In this document: one piece after another, positions 1 to 12,049 of the stretch
How the letters are laid out: the number at the start of each line of letters is the position of its first letter
How positions within the stretch are numbered: the stretch's first letter is position 1
Source: Macrostomum hystrix
Lineage: Eukaryota; Platyhelminthes; Macrostomidae
Assembly: GCA_950097015.1 (NCBI GenBank)
Contig: CATNEN010000038.1
Coordinates: forward strand, 18,114,001 to 18,178,000
Direction of reading: 5' to 3'
DNA: 64,000 nucleotides
Notes under the pieces: generated by a model
What the model was told of the DNA's origin: nothing
What the model saw: only the letters and a program-made list of their open reading frames with translations
The model's database searches: none
Made by a program: the position numbers and the translations under genes

Positions 1-3000
1 GACACGCTACGCTTATAGGGACAACATGACAGACGTGATTGTGCAACACCTGCTGTCTGAGGATAAAGGTTAGTGCGAGTTAAAGCTTTATTACCTCTGC
101 TTTTTAACCTGTATCAATAAATCAGGCATGTCCACTTGGATGAGATTTCAATGCTGGCACGGGGTCAACTATCAAAGATCAACCCCTCACAGTCCGCATC
201 AAGAACCGGGACATGGTGAAGAAGATTGCAGTCTACAAAAATCGCCTAGCGGTGCAGCTCACGGAGGTCATTATTATCTACGAGCTGCAGTCGGACGATC
301 CCAACGACATGCACTACCGGATTAAGGAGAGGATTAACAAGGCCATCGAGTGCAATCTGTTGGTAGTCGCCACAAATCACCTGATGGTTTGTCAGGTGAG
401 AACTGGGTGATTAACTTCACATTGATACCAGAAGGTCTATTGGGAGGGACAAAGTAGTCATCAGAGTCTTTCATAGATAAATACGGCATAAAAGTTTTTT
501 TTCCAGTTCTGTTCTGTTTTTGACGGACAAGACTATTTCGCACACTTTTAGGAGAGGCGACTGCAGTGCTACAACTTCCGCGGAATCAAGGAGCGCGAGT
601 GGCTGCTGGACTCGCCAATTCGCTATACGAAAGTCCTGGGCGGCTCGCCCAATAAGGAGGGCCTGCTCATCGGAATGAAGAACGGCCAGATCGTGAGCAT
701 CTTCCTGGACAATCCGTTCCCCGTCCAGCTGCTGAAGCAGGCTTCTTCAGTTCGCTGCTTAGACATCAACTGTACGCGGGACCGGCTGGCTGTGATTGAC
801 GAGCACCAGACGCTCATGGTGTACGACCTGAAGACCAAGGACCTGCTGTATCAAGAGCCCAATGCTAATAGCGTCGCTTGGAACAGCATCAACTCGGACA
901 TGCTCTGCTTCTCAGGCAACGGAACGCTCAACATCAAGGCGGCCAATTTCCCAGTGCATCAGCAGAACATGCAAGGCTTTGTTGTAGGCTTCACCGGCTC
1001 AAAGATCTTCTGCTTGAATGTCTACTCGATGTCGTGCGTAGATGTGCCCCAGAATGCGCCAATGTACCAGTACCTGGAGAAGAAGCAGCTGAAGGAGGCC
1101 TATCAGGTGGCCTGTTTAGGTGTAACCGACAGCGACTGGCAAGCCTTGGCCACTAGCGCACTGATGGAGATGAAGTTGGACATTGCCTTTCTAGCCTACG
1201 CCAGGCTGAAGGATATCAAGTTTCTCCAGCTGATTTATCAGATTCGCGTGAGTTAAATCTGAGATCCCTGAGCTCGATTCCGCGGCGAGGCCACATTCAT
1301 TTGGGGCGCAGCCGCGGAGAGAAGCTATTTGTGCAATTGCCGCAATTGAGGCCAACCTTCAAGGCACAGTGAAAGTGTACACTACCTGACGCTGAGAAAG
1401 TCAGGGCAGATGTACACACCTGTGTGAGCGTGTGCCTGCATTGCATACAGTATCTGTGCGGTGTGTACTGACCTCGTTCTCTGCGGCCTGCTGCCCTCCT
1501 GAAACTATTATTTTATTGTCAGTATTTCTCTTGAAGGTTTCATAAGGTAAACGTAATCTACTGAGTTCGTACCAAAATTATTTAGGCTAAAGCCGCGGAT
1601 AGAATACTTGTTATGCAATAAAAGCTCATCGGTGCAAAACCTCGAAGGTACTCGTACAACGACAATGTACTGCCTGACAATGAGAAAGTCGAGGCAGATT
1701 TACACCCCTTATGAGTGTGTGTGCTCAGAGGTCAGCGGAAGGCACAGAAATAAACTGCAGGCCTAATGATTACTTACTGATGTGTCAGAGTCCAGATTCC
1801 TCTTGCAAACACCCTAACAAACACGAAACAGGAGCGCCAACGTCGGGGCGAGAACGACAGCCGGGTCTTCCTTGGCGACATCTACTCCTATATGGGAAAA
1901 TTCGCCGAGGCGGCTAAAAAGTACAAAGAGGCCGGCCAAGAGCACCGGGCGATGAACATGTACACGGACCTAAAGATGTTCGACCTGGCGAAGGACTACA
2001 TGGCCGACAGTCACCCGGAGGAGCAGAAGACCCTCATTGCCAAGCAGGCGGACTGGGCGCGTGATCAGAACAATCCGAAATCCGCGGCCGAGATGTACAT
2101 GACGGCTGGGGAGTACGACAAGGCCATAGACATGATGGGCAAGCATGGATGGAGTGAAATGTGAGACCGAAATTCAGCCTGAAGTCGATAGGCATAACAA
2201 TTCGTTCATAGCACTCATAGAGTACCCATACCTACAACCCATCAGGCTCATTGAAGTGGCTCGCAAGATGGACAAGGCGGACGTGAAGTACGTAACAAAG
2301 TGCGCCGAGTATCTGCGCCAGCTAGGCCAGTTCGCATTCGCAGCCGAGTGCTACTACAAAATTGGCGAGACCCAGAAGGTCCTCGAGCTGCACGTCGAGG
2401 CCAAGCACTGGGAGGATGCATTCCAGATTGTCGAGAAGCACCCGGAGCTGAAGCCGCTGGTGTACCGGCCGTACGCCAAATTTCTGGCCGAGAACGATCG
2501 ATTCGAGGAGGCGCAGGCGGCCTTTCATCAGGCCGGACTGGAGAAAGAGGCTGTTCGAGTGCTGCAGGTGTGGCAAGAATTTCAGCGAGGAAGGATGATT
2601 CCCCGCCCTAAAGAAACATTTTCCGGCCTAGTTTATTGGCTGGCTAGGCACTACATTCAAATTCTAATAATAATACATTCTAATTCTACATTCTCACGAT
2701 AGGAAGGTCATGGGTTCGATTCCCGACTTAATTCGAGCGATTTGTGTCCTTTTGCAATGAGACACTTCACTCTGGGTTGCTTCAGTTCAACCAGCTGTTA
2801 AATGGGCACCAGAATTAGCTGGGGTAATTAAGTTTGGGTGTGGCGTCCCCCCCAGTCCATGGACTGAACAGCCGTACGCAGCCTCCAGATTATGATTTTC
2901 TCTGACCACTCGCGCATCTGCCCTCCCCGAAACCCATGACTTGGCAGGTGCTGACGGAGAACGCGGTACACGAGCGTCGGTTCGCAGACGCCGGCTATTA

Positions 3001-5405
3001 CTACTGGAAACTGTCCATGCAGTGCCTGGACATCGCCGGCGAGGACCCAGTCCAGCGAGATGAAATGCTGGCCAGATTCGGCGAGTTTCGCGACAAAGCA
3101 GACACTTACTATGCCTATCAGTCTGTGCAGCACTTCATGGAGGAGCCGTTCCTTCGCGGCCAACCCGAGAATCTGCTCAACACGGCTCGCTATTTGGTCA
3201 GTATTGTTTGAAGCTCAGTGCGATGGTTTTGGAGAACCCACGACTTGGAGATCGGGGGTTCGATTCCTTAATAAACGACTCATAAGTTGTACTGACTGGC
3301 TAGTAGATCTTACAAAAGGTATACTTTAAAAGGCTTAATTTAAGAAGAGATTTGCGTCTGATCATGCAGTTCCAGCATTATTGTATAGAACAGATATAAC
3401 AAATTCTTGTCTCATTGGTTAAGCCCCGAATCCAGTTTCTCTACTGAACTCACTCAGGTGCACAAGTTGAGTCGCAAAGGCAGCGAATTGCCGCCTGGAG
3501 TCTCCAAGATGGCCGTCTACTACACAATGGCCAAGCAGGCCCTGGATCTCAAGGCCTACAAGCTGGCCAGGCACGCCTACGAAAAGCTTCAAGCGTTTAA
3601 AGTGCCGGCCCACATTCAGGAGACTGTGGAGCTGAACAGTCTGCGAGTCAGATCCAAGCCTTTTCACGATGTCGAGGTGAGACTGAACACCTCTCGATGC
3701 CGGGTTATCAATCTCAACCTAAAACCACACTCACCTCACCCCCTATAGGTATTTTCGTTTTCAAGGTACACCCGCTCCCCAGTCAATAATAACAACAACC
3801 TCACTCCCTACACCCACTCCCCAGTCAATAATAGCAACCACCTCACTCCCTACACCCACTCCACAGTCGATATCAACACCCACCCCACTCCCTAAGCCCT
3901 GAGTAGGCAGTTTAAAAATACTTCCTAAAAAATGACAAATCGATGTAAGTTTTACAGAACAATTTCAAACCCTGCCTCCATCCAGGACCTACTGCCGTAC
4001 TGCTTCCGGTGCACGACAACCAATCCGATGTTGAATGCCGCTGGAAATCGTTGCGTTCGCTGCAAACAACCGTTCATTTTCTCCTTTGTGTCATTTGGTA
4101 AGCTCGATTAGTGAGACAGAGGTTGACGATAGGAGAGAGATGAGAGAGGTGAGATTTGCGAAAAGAGAGAGATGAGACAGTGGGATATTAGACAGGAGAG
4201 AGATGAGACACTAAAGAGATGAGACAGCGAAGAGATAAGGCAGGGGAGAGATAAGATAGATGAGATATTAAAAAGGAGGGAGATGAGCCGATGGGGAGAT
4301 GAGACCGATGAGAAACTAAACAGGGGAGAGATAAGGCATCGGAGAGATGAGACATAAGAGAGATTAGATAGGTGAGAAATCAGACAGGGGAGATACGAAA
4401 AAAAGAAAAGAGAGACACTTATTAATGAGCTTTCATAACCGTTTCTGGCCTGCCGATGGCAGTTTCTCGACCCCTATTATATGTACAGGGCATAAGTAGT
4501 ATTTATAATATACAGTAATGTTAAAAGATTTTTTACTACTTTAAGTAGTTTGCTAGCTAAAATTGCAAGACGAAAAACTTAGAGCAAAAGAAATTAATTA
4601 AATGTTAAAAATCAAACCCTGTTAGACACGCTGCCGCTGGTGGAATTCTTTCTCGAGCGCGACATCAGCGACGATGAGGCCATGGAGCTGATTGAGTATG
4701 ACCCGGCGCCCAAGTCCAGCAAGCAGCAGCTGCCGAAGGAGAGGCGCGGGACGGAGACAGCCTCTAGCCAGTACCAGTCTCTGCGGCTCGACGAGGGCTT
4801 CGACGAGATGATGAACGGCGGACAGACTGGCGACGATCCGTTCACACAGAGGCTGATGAATTTCGACCCGGACTCCGACGAGTTTTCAAAAGTTTTTGTC
4901 GATAGGGAGACACTGAAGTCGATTCCTAGCAACGAGGTGGTGGTGCTGAAATGGCCCGCACCAATGCGCTGTCAGTTCTTCAAGTCGATGCTACCGGATT
5001 ACAGCACCAGCGTGTGCCACTCCTGCAATAAGGTAGAGGCTGGTGCTACTGTTTGTGTACATTGGAAAAGGGGTGAGGTTGGTGCAGTTTGTGTGCATTA
5101 GAAAAGGAGTGAGGTTGGAGCAGTTTATGTACATTGGAAAAGGAGTGAGGTTCGTGCAGTTTGTCTACTTTAGAAAAGGAGTGAGGTTGGTGCAGTTTGT
5201 CTACATCGGAAAAGGAGTGAGGTTGGTGCAGTTTGTCTACGTTGATAAGGAGTGAGGCTTGGACAGCTCACGAGTGCTTTGCCGAATTAAATTCATAGAA
5301 CAAACCTGTCTTGAAATGGCATTCTAGATCTTCAGCACAGACGACTTCGAGTTCACCTTTGTACAGCGTGGTTGCTGCCCATTCTGTAGGAAGACCAAGA
5401 ACTGA
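1..5405 (+). CDS. IFT122: Intraflagellar transport protein 122 (IFT122/WDR10), 3' part, 10 exons
   Basis: IFT122 is a subunit of the IFT-A complex, which runs retrograde transport and membrane-protein entry in cilia. Exons inferred from splice sites with matching phases: 1-68 (open at the window edge), 193-395, 552-1247, 1832-2160, 2246-2567, 2948-3196, 3458-3676, 3986-4097, 4626-5032, 5328-5405 (TGA stop). Together they give about 893 residues; animal IFT122 is about 1200, so roughly the first 300 (N-terminal WD40 repeats) lie upstream. Seen: the end of the WD40 region ([14 protein letters not shown]), the [11 protein letters not shown] and CLGVTDSDW stretches, TPR-like helices ([19 protein letters not shown]), and two C-terminal zinc-binding Cys clusters (CFRC...CVRC and CHSC...CCPFC). 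Introns hold SINE fragments and minisatellites. An AATAAA at 5684-5689 is a candidate polyadenylation signal. Family identity is secure; a few intron borders could shift by a codon. Confidence 0.95.
1257..1760 (+). repeat. Two SINE-B (tRNA-derived) 3' fragments in IFT122 intron 3
   Basis: About 1257-1450 starts at the B-box-like GAGCTCGATTCCGCGG and continues with the same body found near 32.1, 42.6 and 44.6 kb (GGCCACATTCATTTGG, then GGCCAACCT and GGCACAGTGA). A second, more diverged tail copy covers about 1590-1760. Both lack the A-box half, so they are truncated copies. Confidence 0.7.
2701..2895 (+). repeat. SINE-A copy (tRNA-derived) in IFT122 intron 5
   Basis: Begins at the B box (GGGTTCGATTCCCGACT) and carries the family body TGTGTCCTTTTGCAATGAGA, TGCTTCAGTTCA, CAGCTGTTAAATGGG and CAGTCCATGGACTGAACAGC. 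The tRNA head is cut off. The same body recurs at 8.7, 19.6, 35.9, 37.6 and 43.0 kb, which defines the family. Confidence 0.8.
3207..3275 (+). repeat. SINE-A tRNA-head fragment in IFT122 intron 6
   Basis: GCTCAGTGCGATGG followed by CCACGACTTGGAGATCGGGG and GTTCGATTCC resembles only the tRNA-like head of SINE-A. The body is missing, making this the complement of the headless copy in the preceding intron. Confidence 0.5.
3765..3900 (+). repeat. Short C-rich tandem repeat, about 3 copies, IFT122 intron 7
   Basis: Imperfect units of about 40 bp built from ACACCCACTCCCCAGTC, AATAATAGCAAC and CACCTCACTCCCT. Intronic. Confidence 0.7.
4105..4410 (+). repeat. Degenerate polypurine tandem repeat (AGAGATGAGAC), IFT122 intron 8
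   Basis: Irregular iterations of AGAGATGAGACA with spacers. The reverse complement (TGTCTCATCTCT) is the core of the array at 34744-35285 and of a short stretch at 29905-29970, so the same motif occupies introns of two genes. Confidence 0.75.
5040..5255 (+). repeat. 36-bp minisatellite, about 6 copies, IFT122 intron 9
   Basis: Unit contains GAAAAGGAGTGAGG, TTGGTGCAGTTTGTCTAC and ATTG; the spacing between GAAAAGG motifs is 36 bp. It starts directly after the exon 9 donor (GTAGAG at 5033), so the exon frame appears to read on into it; this is not coding. Confidence 0.85.
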
Positions 5406-5945
5406 TGCTGCAGGAGAGTTCTGAGATTGACAATTCCAGCTTGTCAAATACTTCGATTTTTTGCTTTTGGGACTTTTGGGTTGGATTTTGTTTTTACTAA
5501 GTTTCTTTCGCTTCTTCTTCTAAATGTATCGTGCATTATTAATTATCTATTCAACTAGTTAAATTAGAATGTATCGCAGCCAAATACTAGAGAAGGTTCT
5601 GGTACGGGCCCAGCTTTTCAAACACTATTTAACAGTCAGGCGAATACTGACTACTATAAGTAGGTGGGCATTCAGAGTTTTAAAATAAATATTCAAGTTT
5701 TTTAGGTCGAATCATCTTAACAGCCACACTGCATGAATTTCTAGGCAGTTGGAAGTTAAGCGACCGAAGCGGACTAAATTATTGCATGTAGTTGCTTCAA
5801 TTTATTTTAATTTGTCTGATTCGACGAGAAATTTGATATACTGTGATAGTTTAATAAACAAGTAAGACCGTGCCTTTAAAAAAGCACTAGACACCAAATC
5901 GAGAGGACTTGACGATTTATAATTTCATTAATTACGAAAATTTGA
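5406..5945. other. 3' flank of IFT122, no further gene seen
   Basis: AT-rich sequence with AATAAA-type motifs at 5684-5689 and near 5850. No open frame or repeat family recognised. Confidence 0.6.
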
Positions 5946-7330
5946 GTGACAGACTACTGTGTAGAGTGGCTAGCAGGCAGTCGACGAAACACCGAGTTCG
6001 CGCTTGCCCCCGCCGGTAGGGTGCTTGCGTCGTCAGCAGAAGTACCTCTTGCACGGGCTGGGGGCAGTACTCCTCGGCTCGGATTAGGTGGCCTGCCAGC
6101 TGTAGCCGCCGACGGCGCAACAGCTCGCTTGGACGGGTCAGGCCGGCGCGGCGATAGAGTGCCGCGTTGGTGGTCCGATCATCATTGCCGCGACTTTGAA
6201 GGCAGCGCGCAGCAGGCCAGCGTGCGCTGCATCGACTAGATGCTCCAGCGTCTCCGTCAGCGTCCATGTCTCGGCGTTGTAAAGCAGGACAGTCTCGACC
6301 ACCGCCTGGAACAGCGCCGCCCTCTGACGGTCAGGCAGGGCCACGGAATGCAGGACAGCTCGCACCGAGTGGAAGGCTGCCCAGGCAAGACCGCGGCGAC
6401 GCCGCAGATCCTCGCGGACGTTAGGCACCAGACCGCCAAGGTAGACGAACTGCTGACAGCGCGGGAGTTCCGCCACCTGCCCGTCAGCGCCTCGGCAGAA
6501 AATTGCGGCCTCGATGTCGCCCGGCACGCAGAGCACGACGACTGCCTGCTAGCCGACGCCGGCGCCCCGGATACTGCCGGGGGTCCTGCTTTTGTTCGCG
6601 CCCAGGCCTTGAAACATGCCTTCTGACGCCATGGACCATGGAGAGACCTGGCGTATATTGTTGTTGTTGTTGTAGAGTGACAGACTACAGGGTAGAGTGA
6701 CAGATTACAGGGTAGAGTGACCGACTACAGGGTAGAATGACAGACTACTGGGTAGAGTGACTGACTACAGGGTAGAGTGACAGACTACAGGGTAGAGTGA
6801 CAGACTGCAGGGTAGAGAGACAGACTACATGGTAGAGTGACAGACTACATGGTAGAGTGACAGACTACTGTGTAGAGTGACAGGCTACAGGGTAGAGCGA
6901 CCGACTACAGGGTAGAGTGACCGACTACAAGGTAGAGTGACAGATTACAGGGTAGAGTGACTGACTACAGGGTAGAGTGACTGACTACAGGTTAGAGTGA
7001 CAGACTACATGGTAGAGTGACAGTCTACTGTTCTAGAGTGACAGACTACTGTTCTAGAGTGACAGTCTACTGTTCTAGAGTGACAGACTACTGCGCAGAG
7101 TGACAGACTACAGGGTAGAGTGACTGACTACAGGGTAGAGTGACAGACAACTGGGTAGAGTGACTGACTACAGGGTAGAGTGACAGACAACTGGGTAGAG
7201 TGACTGACTACATTATAGAGTGACAGACTACATGGTAGAGTGACAGTCTACTGTTCTAGAGTGACAGACTACTGCGCAGAGCGACAGACTGCAGGGTAGA
7301 GTGATAGACTACTGGGTAGAGTGAGAGTTT
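5946..7330 (+). repeat. 20-bp minisatellite (AGAGTGACAGACTACAGGGT) split by a LINE
   Basis: About 33 copies between 6674 and 7330, with one or two units on the left at 5946-5968. Variants include CTACTGT and CATGGT endings. A few units hold an extra TTC (CTGTTCTAGAGTG), giving local higher-order structure. The LINE at 5969-6671 sits inside a unit. Confidence 0.9.
5969..6671. mobile_element. Non-LTR retrotransposon 3' end with inverted 5' segment (twin priming)
   Basis: On the minus strand 6539 to 5969 encodes the region just after a LINE reverse transcriptase core: FVYLGG, AWAAFHSVRAVL, FQAVVETVLLYNAETWTL and, after a frameshift near 6200, AALYRRAGLTRPSELL and RRRGQARTR. From 6540 the plus strand continues the same protein (DCLLADAGAPD) to a stop and a (TTG)n tail at 6658-6673. 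The two pieces overlap by 15 bp: GACTGCCTGCTAGCC at 6540-6554 is the exact reverse complement of 5969-5983. Candidate target duplication GTAGAGTG at 5961-5968 and 6672-6679, although the surrounding satellite contains this motif anyway. LINE clade not assigned. Confidence 0.85.
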
Positions 7331-7801
7331 CCTAGTTAGAGTGAGAGACATCTAGCTAAAGTGACAGACTTCCAGTCATAGTAAAGGCTGTTGTCATTTG
7401 ATTGCTAGGCTTAGTAAACAATTAGCAAACAAAAAGTAAAACTTTTTTATTTTTTCCAATTAAAATGATGAGAATAGTTGACACTCAAAATAAAAACATT
7501 ACCGAAAAACATTTCCTTGCAAAAATATCTACATGAGCATCATACTCAGTACTGAGTGAAACTTAATAATAAGCGCCTTTAAAGGTAAATATGGCGTGTA
7601 CAAGTATTTAATAAATTATTTATTTCAAATATTTGTACTAAGAAGTCGAGGTCTAATATTAAGATGCGATGCAGGCGTGTTCTACACCAAAATGTCAATG
7701 AAAACTGAAAAAACACAAGACAGTTATTTTGTCCGTTATTTATAAATTTCTCCATAAGAAGCACTAATCCTTGGATGAACTATTTACGCTGGTCCGTACA
7801 G
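7331..7801. other. Intergenic, 3' flank of the minus-strand gene
   Basis: The first 50 bp are decayed units of the 20-bp array; the rest is AT-rich single-copy sequence holding the presumed 3' UTR of the gene at 7802-10319. No feature recognised. Confidence 0.5.
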
Positions 7802-10319
7802 TTAGACTTCAAGCCTGCTTGTACTGTCGCGCTCCGCGTCACCGGCTGCCGACTTCTCGCTGACGCCGGCGTAGGAGGTATCAGCCGCCTGTTGGACTCC
7901 CTTGGATAGTCGTTTCAGGGATCGAATGTAGCTGGATGACAGGTAGACTAGCTTGATGGAATTGGGGTCTAAATTGTGCATGGAGACCAGCATGACACTG
8001 CGGCTTAGCAGTTCCATCAGCGCCAACACATCCGACAGGACGGTCGTCACCTCGGAGGCCGCGGAAGGCTTGGACAACGCTGAGTGTTGGACCGGGCTTT
8101 GAGTTTGGCCGTTTGACTGAATGTTGCGCAACGACTTCAACACTGGATCAACGCTGCGCTGCACCAGATCGAGAATCGTCGACCGGAGACGCTGCAGTTT
8201 GAGCAGATTAGCATCGGCTGATTGTCGATCGCCAAACGCCATGGTCACACGACTGTTCATTGACAGCGCACCTTCGACTGGAGTTTCCGCTGACGACCTC
8301 AGTACGGCAGCTGCCGCCGCAGATAGTTCTGCTGCCTCTTTAATTGCTACAGCGTCGTCACCTGCGGCTGCTGACTGACACTGCTGCTGCTTCTGCTGCT
8401 GTTCATGCTGAGTCAGATACCCGGGCTCCATCGCAGTCGCCTTCAAGTTCTCACCCAACTGCGGCGCCAGCAGTTGACGCGACGGAGACCCTTGGTCGCG
8501 TTGATATTGATTGCGCAGTCGCGGCGACAGCTTCTTGCTCAGGGAGGCCCGGATTCTGCGGCTGAAGCCGAGGCCCCGATTGTTGCTGGAACTCTCCGAC
8601 TGCTGCGACTGAGGGAAATTTAATTTCGAGCAATCAATAATAATAAGCATTACAGATAATGTAATAAAATAGACGCTTTAGGTTGGCGGTTAGAGCGTCG
8701 GACCCACGAATTAAAGGTTGGGGGTTCGATTCCCGATTCAACTGTTTACGTTCGTTTAGCTCTTTAATAGGTACCAGCATTAGCTGAGGTAATTGAAGGT
8801 GGATGTGGCGTCCCCCCCATGGACTGAACGCAGCCTTCAGATTACACTCGATTGGGACAGGTGTAATCAATTATTTCATAGAAATTTTATCTAGTTCAGT
8901 TGAGAGTTGAGTCTATGGACACTAATTGCTTCTGGGCTGAGAATCGAACTCCTAACCTCTGTTTCAGAAGTTAAAAGTTCAAAACCTAAAAAATAAATAA
9001 GGCAAAAAATCTCTAGGTATTTCCAGGTATCATCAGATCTGCCCGAACGCAGCGCTCACCATGCTACTTTTTGAATGTACACGACGAGAAGAAGACTTGG
9101 AATGATGATCCTTTCCTGACTTGCACAATATTTGTTGTTGTTGCTGCTGCTGCTGGGGCAATACAAGTGGACCTGGCAGGGGAGGCAGCGGACGTGGAGG
9201 TGGAAGAAGCAGTTTTGGCGGTACTGGCTGCATTTCCTGTTTGTTTCGCTTGTTACTCAGTGAGCGCCGTATGGGACTGGGCAGAATCAGGGCCTTCATG
9301 GCTTGCGAGCATTCTCGGACAGCACCGTCCTGACAATTTTTTGAAGTGTTGGACGCCATCGCTAGAGAAACCAGCCTGGCAGGTGGCTGTGGCGCTGGCT
9401 GCTGCTGCTGCTGCTGTAGAAGTGCCGCCCCAGCCTCAGAACTGTTAGAGATGTTTGAATATTGAGCAATCAGTGTGCTCAACTGATGAGATACGCTGAG
9501 AAAATTGGCGTACACTGATTGGATACTGGCATTGCCGGCATCGTCCAAGCTGCCGCCTGCCTCAGCCTTCTTCGATGCCGGATCAGCCGAGGCTAGCGGA
9601 CTGGCTGACTGTGACGTCATGGAGGCCGACATAGAAGACGACTCTTCGCCACCGGAGCGGGTAAACGACGAACTATCAGCGGAGTTGCGCGAGTTGGACG
9701 AGGCGCCGGAGGAAAGCGACGAAGGCAGACGATGGCAACGGCATCGCAGGTGTTGCACTCGATGCCGACTCTGCCGGGAGGGAGACGAAGCATCTCTTCG
9801 TTGAGCTCTTTTTGAGTTGCTTACGTTTTCTTTGATTAGAGAGTTATGTTGATTGTCATTTTTGACAGCCTGGCCGGTGCATTTTTTAGTCGCGGTGGAG
9901 AGTGAGCTCAGCTGACCACCATTCATAGAATTTCTCAGCCGCTGCATGTCCGACAAGTGCTGCTTGACCCATTCGGCTTCGGAAGTCGACGCCACAGCGA
10001 CGGAGGTGGCGCCGGTGGCCAAAGACGCGGAGGTTGGCGACGCAGCCCTGGTGGATGTTGTAGTTAAGCGCTCCTGGGTCTGGAACTGCTGACTATGGAG
10101 CTTACGGGGAAAATGGCAGTCATCGTCTGCTGCATGCTGCTGCTGCTGATGCTGAAAATGCGTCTGCTGTACTGGACAAGGCGAGGCAGACCTTCTCGAT
10201 GGGCACTTGACCGCATTAGCCAATTCGTGCTCTTCTGATCTGATTGGAGAATAACAGCCTGACTGCTGCTGCTGCTGTGGTGCTGGCAGTGAATAAGTTG
10301 ATGCATTATTTGAAAACAT
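7802..10319 (-). CDS. Unrecognised Ser/Gln-rich protein, two coding exons
   Basis: Exon 10319-9060 and exon 8608-7802 join in phase 0: donor ATG|GTGAGC at 9059, acceptor TTTCCCTCAG|TCG at 8609. The model predicts 688 residues. An in-frame TAA lies 6 bp upstream of the ATG, and a possible 5' UTR acceptor (TTTTCGCAG) just before it. The protein is of low complexity: polyglutamine runs (CAG/CTG tracts near 9140, 9400, 10135, 10265), Ser-rich stretches, a Pro-rich segment (PPRPLPPLPGP) and basic patches (SPIRRSLSNKRNK; FSRRIRASLSKKLS). The second exon has two likely helical hydrophobic regions (LLKLQRLRSTILDLVQ and LSDVLALMELLSRSVMLVS). No catalytic motif or known domain recognised; function unknown. 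Continuous frames over 1260 and 807 bp in GC-richer DNA with matching splice phase argue that it is real. Confidence 0.7.
8679..8848 (+). repeat. SINE-A copy in the intron of the 7802-10319 gene
   Basis: tRNA-like head GGTTAGAGCGTCGGAC and GGGTTCGATTCCCGATT, followed by the family body (TTAGCTGAGGTAATTGAAGG, CCATGGACTGAACG). Antisense to the host transcript. Confidence 0.8.
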
Positions 10320-10825
10320 TGGCAGTTAAGCTGCGAAAACTAATGAATTATTTGGCATGATTGTCGCCAAATCAGTAGTAAGTCAGAAGCCAGCAAGGAG
10401 GCAATGTACTGCCTAATCCACTGACTTCACGAAATACACCGTATGCAGACACATTTACTAGCTTTTTCATCATCATGCAGTGCACACTTTCACTCCTGGC
10501 CCTCGAGCTTAAGGACATTGGTGCATTTGCATCTATTATATAGAGAACTTACCTATTCCTGCCACCGTTTGACCAGTCGCTACACCAAAATGAAGCCTGT
10601 TCTGATTCCAAGAGGAATGCTGCTTGCCGCTACACGCTTCGCCGGAGCTATTGGGGTCCATGGGTTAAAGTTAGTCTTGGGAAGCGCTAGATTTCACGTA
10701 TTTTATAGTAAGCCCAGAGTTAATATAGGTAATAGTTTTGCAGTCAGATTGGGCCATAGACTATAGATAAATACATTCATGCTACGCGCTATTTTTAGAA
10801 ATTTATCTGGAACTTTAAAATTCAT
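10320..10825. other. Upstream region of the minus-strand gene; unexplained open stretch
   Basis: Holds the presumed 5' region of the gene at 7802-10319. On the plus strand 10443-10766 is open for 107 codons, and its second half (MKPVLIPRGMLLAATRFAGA) looks less random than most shadows. No start context, splice signal or family supports it, so it is not called. Confidence 0.4.
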
Positions 10826-12049
10826 AACAGGATATTCTGTATCTAGCACATCTTCACATGTGTGGAACCAACTGCATGTATAACAGGATATTCTGTATCT
10901 AGCATATCTTCACATGTGTGGAACTAACTGCATGTATAACAGGATATTCTGTATCTAGCACATCTTCACATGTGTGGAACTAACTGCATGTATAACAGGA
11001 TATTCTGTATCTAGCACATCTTCACATGTGTGGAACCAACTGCATGTATAACAGGATATTCTGTATCTAGCATATCTTCACATGTGTGGAACTAACTGCA
11101 TGTATAACAGGATATTCTGTATCTAGCACATCTTCACAAGTGTGGAACTAACTGCATGTATAACAGGATATTCTGTATCAAGCATATCTTCACATGTGTG
11201 GAACCAACTGCATGTATAACAGGATATTCTGTATCAAGCACACCTTCACATGAGTGGAACCAACTGCATGTATAACAGGATATTCTGTATCAAGCACACC
11301 TTCACATATGTGGAACCAACTGCATGTATAACAGGATATTCTGTATCTAGCACATCTTCACATGTGTGGAACCAACTGCATGTATAACAGGATATTCTGT
11401 ATCAAGCACACCTTCACATATGTGGAACCAACTGCATGTATAACAGGATATTCTGTATCAAGCACACCTTCACATGTGTGGAACTAACTGCATGTATAAC
11501 AGGATATTCTGTATCAAGCACATCTTCACATGTGTGGAACCAACTGCATGTATAACAGGATATTCTGTATCAAGCACACCTTCACATGTGTGGAACCAAC
11601 TGCATGTATAACAGGATATTCTGTATCAAGCATATCTTCACAAGTGTGGAACCAACTGCATGTATAACAGGATATTCTGTATCAAGCATATCTTCACATG
11701 TGTGGAACCAACTGCATGTATAACAGGATATTCTGTATCTAGCACACCTTCACATGTGTGGAACCAACTGCATGTATAACAGGATATTCTGTATCAAGCA
11801 TATCTTCACATCTGTGGAACCAACTGCATGTATAACAGGATATTCTGTATCAAGCACACCTTCACATGTGTGGAACCAACTGCATGTATAACAGGATATT
11901 CTGTATCTAGCACACCTTCACATGTGTGAAACCAACTGCATGTATAACAGGATATTCTGTATCAAGCACACCTTCACATGTGTGGAACCAACTGCATGTA
12001 TAACAGGATATTCTGTATCTAGCACACCTTCACATGTGTGAAACCAACT
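10826..12049 (+). repeat. 56-bp minisatellite, about 22 copies
   Basis: Unit parts in order: AACAGGATATTCTGTATCTA, GCACATCTTCACATGTGTGG, AACCAACTGCATGTAT. Very homogeneous; CTAGCAC/CAAGCAC and CATC/CACC variants alternate, with CAAGCACACC forms concentrated in the right half. Confidence 0.95.

Noticed and set aside
4640-5101. IFT122 exon 9 running on into the 36-bp repeat
   Set aside because: A GTAGAG donor at 5033 and the next exon in phase, matching the conserved C-terminus, show the repeat is intronic.
9071-9804. Plus-strand frames of 70-125 codons
   Set aside because: Antisense shadows of the Gln/Ser-rich minus-strand exon.
10443-10766. 107-codon plus-strand frame
   Set aside because: Partly protein-like, but no start context, splice sites or family recognised.
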